Both the position numbers and the translations under genes were made by a program. Positions 1 through 8,300 of a stretch of DNA of 12,204 nt are shown piece by piece (the stretch's first letter is position 1; each line of letters starts with the position of its first letter). The stretch is from Baffinella frigidus (Eukaryota > Cryptophyceae > Cryptomonadales > Baffinellaceae): contig MU646318.1 of the NCBI GenBank assembly GCA_026770585.1, positions 1-12,204 of the forward strand, in the 5' to 3' direction. The notes under the pieces were generated by a model. It was not told where the DNA came from and searched no databases. It saw nothing but the letters and a program-made list of their open reading frames with translations.

Positions 1-195
1 CCGTAACCGTTACCGATACTGAGACTTTTCTGTTTTCTCAAAAACACGAAACCCCCCATGGGTTTCTGAGATTTCACGAAATTCAATGGTTCCAAGAACG
101 GGCAGGTGTCAACTTAAGACATATGGTCCATCAAAGTCAATCTTCGAGTCGAACTTCGACCATCTTCGAGTCGAAGTTCGACCATCCACTGGCAG
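1..195. other. Upstream non-coding stretch, probably the 3' end of an intron
   Basis: This stretch is less GC-rich than the exon that follows and holds short repeats rather than family-like protein. A small hairpin (GAAACCC at 48-54 with GGGTTTC at 60-66) and a 22-bp tandem repeat (140-183) lie here. The frame of exon 1 stays open back to an ATG at 123, but the peptide from there is low in family likeness and is encoded by the repeat. A CAG at 193-195 could be the acceptor. I see no promoter element. Confidence 0.5.
140..183. repeat. 22-bp tandem duplication, also self-complementary
   Basis: Two adjacent 22-bp copies (140-161 and 162-183) differ at one base: GAACTTCGACC against GAAGTTCGACC. 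That difference makes TCGAACTTCGA and TCGAAGTTCGA reverse complements, so the pair can also fold back. The same TTCGAAGTTCG motif recurs in the foldback element of intron 8. Confidence 0.8.
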
Positions 196-2006
196 ACACG
201 GCGCGGCCGCGGGCAGACGCGGGGTCGTGGGCGGAGGCGGCGGCGTGGCTGGAGGGGACGCAGCTCCGGGGTGCGACCGAGAAGGGGGAGGCGGCGGGCG
301 TGCAGCTCGCGCTCGCCAACGTGGAGCGGCTCGTGTTCACGTGCACGGAGTCGCTGGCGGTCGGGGCGGGGCCGGGGGCGGGGGATGAGCGCCAGGTGGT
401 GGCGCTGCAGTCGCTCGTGGAGACGTACCGCGTCCTGATGCGGGGCTTCGTCGATTCCGCGAGCGGAGGCGCGCGCATGCAGGCGGAGCTCCGGAGCCGC
501 GAGACGCTCGTGGTGTGGGCGGCCTTCTGTCTCGTGCACCAGGCGACCAAGCGAGCGTTTCCGCTCCTGGGGGACTTTGGAGTCGCGCTTGACCCCCACG
601 ACCTGCGGCACCTGGTGCTGGCGGATAAGCTGGCAGTCGACGCGCTGCTCCGCGTGGGCACGTACCTTTTTGACGAGGCTGGCTGGGGCGTCAGACATCC
701 TGTCTTCTCGCTGCGCACCGAGGACAGCTGGATGGAGCTGGCACGCCGATTTGCGCAGGGGTCTGCGGAGATGAGGCGCGTGTGGGACGATGAAGTGGCG
801 GCTGCTCTCGTGCGACGGACGACACACTGGGTGGAGGTGCAGAGGAAGAAGACACGTATCGCAGAGCTGCAGGCCCAGGTTTACAATCTGAAGCAGGAGG
901 AGCGCGATGCGGATCGGCAGGCCAGCGATCGTGCGCTGAACTCCCATTACCAAGCATCCGCCAAACGGCAATCGATCGATCTCCTTTCGCAGATCCGTTC
1001 CAAGGAGTTGGAGATCAAGAGCGAGCGGAACCCCCCCCCGCCGGTGCGGCAGCCTCTCCCCGCGGACGAGAGCAAGGCGATGCCGGTGATCTTCGTCCTG
1101 AAGATGCCGCCACGCTTCCAGGCGCTGTCGCGCCTCTCCTTCATGGCGCAGCAGATGCTCGTGCCGGCACCGCCCGGGGGCAAGATCACGATCCCCGCTG
1201 CGGACCAGGGCGCTGAGGTCAAGCCGCTCGACATTTCTGCGCTCATCGAGCAAGACGCGCCGAAGACCTTGTGGGATGACTACTACACCCGCACCAGCTC
1301 CGGGTCCGGGCGGACGGCTGAGAGCACGCTGGTGCGGCTCGGGTCGACGGGGAAAGTGCCACAGCAGATCGGCGGCGACGACGTCACCAAGTACGAATCC
1401 CGGGACGAAGGGGTCTGGCACCCTGACCTCCTCGACGCCCGCCTTTTCTGGGATGGCGGGCGCGGCCCCTTCTCCCTCGACCGCCGCGGAGGCGCGTTCT
1501 TCGACCCGTTCGCGCGCCTCCCCCTCCAGGCGGTGGCGCGCTGGTTCACGGAGACGCTCCCCGACAACAGGAGCGCGATGCAGTGGGTCATGGGCGCGAC
1601 GTACGGCGAGTCGCGCACGCGTGGCAACGACGCGCTCGCCTTCCAAACGTTCCGCCCACCGTGGCTCTCCACCCCGGAGTTCCTCACCGCAGCGGCGCTG
1701 CGCGCGTTCCCGAACCAGCAGTTCCGCAAGCTCCCCGCCGCGCTCTGCCAGCGCTCCCTCCCGCTCGGGGACCCGTTCGCGCGCGCACTCATGCTACAGA
1801 CGCTCTTCCACGTCGGCGACCTCGAGCGCCCCCCCTCGGGCCACACGACGCCCGCTACACGGGCGCGCGCCCAAGGCGCGCGCCTTGCGTGGCGGGGGGA
1901 CGTCGAGAGCGGCGGGTGGGGCACGCTGCACTCCGAGCTGAAGTCGCTCGCGGAGGAGCTCGGGGAGAAGCCGAGTGACCACGCTGCGCTGCTGCTGCTT
2001 GCGCAG
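196..2006 (+). CDS. Exon 1: mid-protein segment upstream of DUF3638
   Basis: About 603 residues. Helical segments near the start include [20 protein letters not shown] followed by [19 protein letters not shown], a stretch I recognise as typical of the region between the N-terminal domain and DUF3638. A charged, probably coiled-coil segment lies at about 825-1030 ([13 protein letters not shown] onward) and ends in a short polyproline run. The second half has [36 protein letters not shown] and [20 protein letters not shown], then [19 protein letters not shown], again in family order. The exon ends ...LLLLAQ at CAG|GTGTGTG, phase 0. The 5' boundary is uncertain: 196 is chosen because a CAG precedes it and the family-like sequence begins just after. 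The ATG at 123 is unlikely to be the gene's start because the family's N-terminal third is missing. Confidence 0.85.
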
Positions 2007-2270
2007 GTGTGTGTGTGTGTGTGTTGGGGGGGGGTGGGTGGTGTTCTGGGGTGGTTTTTTTTTTGGGGGGGGGGTTAGGAGTTAAGTTTGAGGGATAAAG
2101 GTTCAGGGTTCTGGGTTCCAGCTTCAGGGTTGAGGGTGTTCAGCGACCACGCGGTGCTGCTGCTGCTCGTGGGGGTAGTCTTGTGTTGAGCTTGCGATGC
2201 CACGTACCCGAGAAGAGTGAGCGTGTGTGTGAGAGTGTGTGTTTGCGTGTTTGTGTGTGTGTGTGTGAGG

Positions 2271-2337
<67 letters not shown>

Positions 2338-5300
2338 TGTGTGAGTGTGTGTGTGAGAGAGAGAGAGAGAGTGTGTGTGTGTTTGTGTGTGTGAGAGAGA
2401 GACAGAGAGAAGCCCTGAACCCCAAGCGCCCAACCAACCGTGAACCCCTACAAACCCAACATCCTACCTCCCCACAGATGGCGTGCTACGGGGCACAGTG
2501 TGACGACGACTGCCGAGAAGACGCACGCTCCCTCGGGGCCGTCGCGATGAAGTGGGGCAAGGCGCTCGAAAAAAAGGTAACGACCCGACTCAGCCGTTTA
2601 TTTGTTCGTTTATTTATTTGTTTATTTATTTATTCTGCGGGGAACTCCGGTAGCCAGTTCTACCACGTGCCCAACCGTCAGCAACCGGTACTCCCACTGA
2701 CGACGTACGCCTGTTGCTGAGTCCTTTTGTGATGCACGGATCAGGGGTCGCTGGGGTACGAAACCAATCCGGGTTCGTGGATAACCTGTTCGTGAATCGT
2801 GAATAACCTCTTTGTGAATTCATGAATAACCTGTCTGTGAATCGTGGCGGGGGGTTCAGATGGACGTGACGAGCGAAGAGGAGCTCCCGACGCTGCGCAC
2901 GAAGCGCTGCCTCTTCTACATGTACGCCGTCGTGTGCCATTCCGCCGGGGAGCTCACCGCTAAGGACGTCGCGGACGTACTCCCTAAACCCCAAACCCTA
3001 AACCCCAAACCCTAAACCCCAAACCCCAAACCCTAAACCCCAAACCCTAAACCCCAAACCCCAACCCCCAAACCCTAAACCCTAAACCCTAAACCCTAAA
3101 CCCTAAACCCTAAACTTTAACCCCAAACCTAAACCCAAAACCCAAAACCTAAACCCCAAACCCCAAACCCCAAACCCCAAACCCCAAACCCCGAATCCCG
3201 AATCCCGAATCTCCAATCCCCAAACCTGAACCCTGAACCCGTACAGCTGTGCAAGGCGGTCGTGCTCGCCGGCTACCTCCGGATCTTCGAGGAGACGACC
3301 GTGTACGATGCGGCTGTGGAGGCGCTCACGGTGGAACCCCTCAACCCTACGCCCTTAACCCTAAACCCTAAAACATAAACCATACACCCTCAATTCTAAA
3401 CCCTAAACCCTGAACACTCAACACTCATCCCTGAACCATAAACCTTAAACACTGAACACTAAGCCACAAACCATAAACCACACACCACAAACCAGACACC
3501 AGAAACCAGAAACCAGAACCCAGAAACCGCAAACCACAAACCACAAACCATAAAACATAAAACATCAACCCTAACCCCTGAACCCTAACCTCTGAACCCT
3601 GAGGCAGGTGGTGACGCGCGGCATCATGGCGGCGCGCATGCCGGAGGTGCTACTCCCCTAAACCCTAAACCCTAAACCGCCAACTCGCAACCCTACACCC
3701 TACACCCTAAACCCTAAACCCTAAACCCTAAACCCTAAACCCTAAACCCTCACTCCTCAAACCCGACCCTAAACCCTAAACCCCACACCCCACACCAGGT
3801 GCTGAAGCTAGTCGCGAGCAACCCGAGCGTGCTCACGGGCGCCGTGCGGCGCGTGCTAGTCACGCACACGCCGGATTCCCTCGTCTGGGAGGGCATCGCC
3901 GTCGGGGGAACGAGCTCCGCAGGATGCTTCCACGCCGTCGTTGGCGACCACGTGTTCAGCGTGAACCTGCTGTCGGGGGCTGTGCTCTACGACGGGCTCC
4001 CCCCGAGCCGGCTCCCGCTACCGATGGTGAGCGACGCGGCGTACACGCGCTCGTTCGGCACGCGTAACTTCGAAGTGGTGCTCGAGAACGGCGTGCTGCA
4101 CACGGTCCGCCGCGTCTTCGGGTACACGTACCAGTTCTTCATCGCGCCGGACGGCCTGCTCGTCATCCGGGAGGTTGATCCGAAGCGCGGGATCGTGCTA
4201 GAGCTGCTGCACGGCACGCGGGCGGGGGTGCAGACCTGGGGGGCGGAACTCCCAGAGCGGCTGCGCACCATGCACAGCCACTGGTACTCCCGGGAGGAGG
4301 GGATCGTTGTGCTGCGGCCCATTCCGTTCCACGAGCGGGGCGCGCAGTTCGTGCTTGTCCATGCCGGGGAGCCCGTGGGGAGCGACAGCGGCAGCGGCTT
4401 CCTCAAGGTCTCACCGCGGAGCGTGACCTCGCCGTGGAGCGCTGGGCAGGGTCGGGTGCGCTTCGTCGATCGCGCGGGGACTGGGGACTGGCTGTGCTGC
4501 CGCGTGCCCCTCCACCTGCAGGAGGTGCACTGCCTCCACCCCAACGCTCAACGCTACACCCTGAACCCGAAACCCTGACCCTAAACTCCAAATCCTGACC
4601 CTAAACCCTAAACCCTAAACCCCAAATCCTAAACCCCAAACCCCAAACCCTAAACCCCAAACCCTAAACTCTAAACCCTGCAACCTGCACCCTACACCCT
4701 ACACCCTCACACGACATAACCCCTAGCCCCTCAACCAGGTGCACTGGCTCGACCTCGAGGCCTCATCGCGCGAGCTGGACCAGCTGGTCCTACTCTCGGA
4801 CGGGCACGTGGCGTCCCTGCTCCGCACCTTCGAGCCGGGGGAGTCGCTCATGCACGTGTACCTCAAGGGGGCGTCAGACGTCGCAGGGGACCCTGAGGAC
4901 CCTGAGGGCGCGACGCTCTCAGTGGAGTACCCGCGCTTCGACCTGAGCTTCGACCTGGAGCGCGGGCAGCTGCGCTCCAAGTCGAGCTTCCGTGACACGC
5001 GGCTCGCGACGCGGCAGCTCCTCCCCGACGTGCTCCGCGGCTTCGCGCAGTACCTGCTCCTCGAGCACGACGACGGCGTGCACGTCACCGTGCTCGTCCC
5101 GGAAGGCACGGTCGAGAAGCACGGCGACGGCGCGGCGTGCGTCATGGTCCGCGGCGACGACGGGTGCGGCGTCGAGCGGCGCCCCCACGCGTTCTCGGTG
5201 CACCCGCGCTTCAAGGGGCTGCAGGCGAGCAGCGTCGAGGCGCGCCTGCAGCTCGCCGCGCTGCATGCCGCCACCGGCACGCGCCTCCCGGAGCCCCGCA

Positions 5301-8300
5301 CGCAGATGACAGGGGGCGAGGCCGCGATCGAGCTTGTGCGCCAGAGCTGGGTGAGCCGCCCCCTCGTGGACGCGGAGCGGCGGCAGCTGCACAGCGTGAA
5401 GCGCTTCAGCCAGCGCACGCCCGGCCTCGCGATGGTGTGCGACGGCCTCGACGTGAGCGCGGCGGAGCTGGCCCTCCTATACACCCCGCAGCCCGCCGAG
5501 CCCTGCGTGCTCGACGTTGACGCGCAGGCCGAGTACGTTGAGCGGAAGCAGGGGCGGCGGCTCGAGGCGCGCGGGGTGCTCACCAGCGAGGAGGAGGTCA
5601 GGGTGGCCGGGTGCGCGTTCAGTGCCTGGGAGCGTGGCCGCGCCCTCCCGCGCGAGGGGACGTGCGACGTCGGGCCGCCCCCCTCCTCGAACGAGCGGCG
5701 GCAGATCGTGCAGTGGCAAAAGGGTCTGCTTGTCGAGACGCCGCAGCGTGCGGGGGACGAGGCGATGCCTGGCGCCAGCGAGGGCGCTGCGGGCGAGACG
5801 AAGGTCTCGAAGATGATGTGGGAGGACCTGCGATCCAGCTGGGACACGCACCGCACACAGCCGCTGGTCGCGCTCGGCGAGCCCAACTGTGCTGCGCTGG
5901 TGCTCCTGCTGCGCTACCAACACGAGATGCTGTCGAACGCGCGGAGCGTTCTCGAGGCGTGGCTGCTCGAGAGCGTCTCCACGATCCCCTCCGCGGCGGG
6001 GTGGGGCGCCGTGGGGTGCCGCATGCGCCGCGCGTGCAACCTGCTGCCGACCGTCACCGCACGCGACCTCGCGCGCACCGCGTGCATCCCGGAGCTGCTC
6101 CGCACCTTCAACCCGCTGCTCTCCGACGCCTCGGTGGCGCGCGTGCGCGAGGGGATCCTCGAGTGGCTGCAGCTGTGCGTGCTCGAGGACAAGCTCGGGC
6201 GCATGGGGAGGTTCGCGCGCGATGGGCTGAAGCAGGACCTCGAGCGCGAGCTGCAGGAGCTAGACCGGCCCGAGTGGGTAAACCCTAAACCCCAACCCCC
6301 AAGCCCCCAAACCCACAACCCTCAACCCTACGCCCTAAACCCTAAACCCTTGACCCTAAACCCCAAACCCTAAACCCTAGGTGCGTGCTGACAAGTTCCC
6401 GGAGTGGCTGGTGTTCGAGGTGGAACAACAGCTGCAGATCCGCGGGAACCAGTACATCGGTGCGAAGCACCTGATGGAGAACAAGGGGGCGATCACGCAG
6501 CTCAACATGGGCGAGGGCAAGACGCGCGTGATCCTCCCGATGCTCGCGCTCAGCCTCTCCTCGCCCGCGAAGCCGCTGCTCCGCATGCACTTCCTCTCGC
6601 AGCTGATCGCGGAGGCGTGCGACTACCTCCACTCCTGCCTCACCGCGGGGCTCCTCAACCGGCGCCTCTTCCTCCTCCCCTTCCACCGCGACGTCAAGCT
6701 CGACGTCCCGCTCGTGCGGCGCATGCTCCAGGGCTTCGAGCGCTGCCGCGCGGCGGGGGGGGTCGTGTGCGTCGCGCCCGAGCACCGCCTCTCCCTCGAC
6801 CTCAAGTTCCACGAGCTCAAGTCGTGTGAGACCGCAAGTACCACGGAGCTGCTCAAGCTGCTCACGGAGCTCGCCGAGGTAGGCTCCCCGCCCGCGAGCC
6901 ATCCCGAACCCCGAAACCCGAAACCCGAGACCCGAAACCTCGAACCCCTCCACGCAAACCCCTCAAAGTTGCCTGAGCCTGAAAACCTTAACCTTATTAG
7001 TCCGGGCAAACACTTCTTGCAGGTCATGTCCTCTGAGCCTGCCCGGGCGCTTCCTGAAATGTGACTCCCGAACCGCTCGACACCTTTTAAAACCTTAAGG
7101 ACCTGATGGACCGATCGGTGGACACCGGGAAAAAATCTAAAGGACCTAACGGGCCGATCCGTTAGGGTCCATGTGGGCTCGACTCGACTCGAGCATGGTA
7201 AAGCCAATGTGGTAGGACTTGGCCAAATCGAGCTTCGAACTTTCAAGATGCGAACTTCTAGATGGGCGGTAATTATTGATAAACACCATTTGTACTGCAA
7301 AATTTGAATTTGAAACACTACATGTCCAAAAGGGTCCATCTAGAAGTTCGCGTCTTCGTAACTTCGAAGTTCGATTTGGCCAAGTCCTACCACATTGGCT
7401 CTACCGCTTGACACCGATCCTCCTGGACCTGGCAGGTCCCGTTCTTCGACATCCTCGACGAATCCGACGAGCTCCTCAAGCACAAGTACCCCAAACCCCA
7501 AACCCCAAACCCCAAACCCCAAACCCCAAACCCCAAACCCCAAACCCCACACCCTGAACCCTAAAACCCTAAACCAGGTACCAGCTCATCTACTCGGTCG
7601 GCGGCCAGCAGCACCTCCCCGCGGGCAAGCAGCGCTGCGAGATGGCGCAGGCCCTCCTCCTCCGCCTCCAGCACGACCCCCAGCTCGCGCTCATCCTCGC
7701 TGAGCCGGACGTCGCGGAGCGCGCCGTTTCCACCGCCCTCACCAGCGCGGGCGCCTTCGAGAGCCTGCGGCTCCTCCCTGGGGCAGCGCTGGACGGCGCG
7801 CGCGCACGGCTGGTGCGGCGCCTGGCGGAGTCGATGGTGGACGACCCGCCCTACGAGATGCGGTGGCTGGAGGACGTGTGCGGGAAGGCTGTGCTTCGCG
7901 CGGCGGTCGTCTCGTTTGTGAGCGAGCGGGACTGCAGCGTCGAGGCCTTCGAGCGGGACTGCAGCGTCGAGGCCTTCGCGCAGGACGTGGAGAGAGAGTT
8001 CGCGCGTCTCAGGACGGGTGGGGAAGTCATCGCAGATGCAGCCTATGAAAAGCTCAGCGCGATGTCACAGCCGGGGCTGCTGCTTGACCAGCTGCTCGCG
8101 CTCCGGGGGCTGCTCGCCCACGGGGTGCTCGAGCACTGCCTCGCGAAGCGGCACCACGTCGACTTCGGTGTCGACCGCCGGACAGGCAAGCGCCGGCGGG
8201 TCGCGGTGCCGTTCCGCTCCAACGACACCCCCGCGGAGCGCTCCGAGTTCGCGCACCCGGACACGCTCATCGTGTTCACGCACCTGGCGTACTACGGCGA

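Noticed and set aside
123-125. ATG at 123 as the translation start
   Set aside because: The peptide from here is encoded by a 22-bp repeat, and the protein lacks the family's N-terminal region, so the gene most likely begins upstream of the window.
114-1646. Long antisense open frame of about 510 codons
   Set aside because: Arg/His/Leu-rich composition typical of the reverse complement of GC-rich coding DNA; the sense frame has clear family-like sequence over the same stretch.
2075-2437. Antisense Ser-Leu-Thr-His repeat frames in intron 1
   Set aside because: Products of GT/GA dinucleotide repeats, not a gene.
2977-3246. Telomere array marking a chromosome end
   Set aside because: The arrays are short, degenerate, interrupted by conserved exons and recur across 9 kb, so they are interstitial and intronic.
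2977-3246. CRISPR-like repeat array
   Set aside because: Unit length is 7 bp with no spacers, and the setting is a eukaryotic intron.
4723-5886. Antisense open frame opposite exon 7
   Set aside because: Ser/Arg-rich shadow of a GC-rich exon without recognisable motifs; exon 7 on the + strand is strongly supported.
7022-7063. Possible small exon after TTGCAG (GTCATGTCC onward)
   Set aside because: It reads into a stop at once after about 14 codons, has no family likeness, and exon 8 joins exon 9 perfectly without it.
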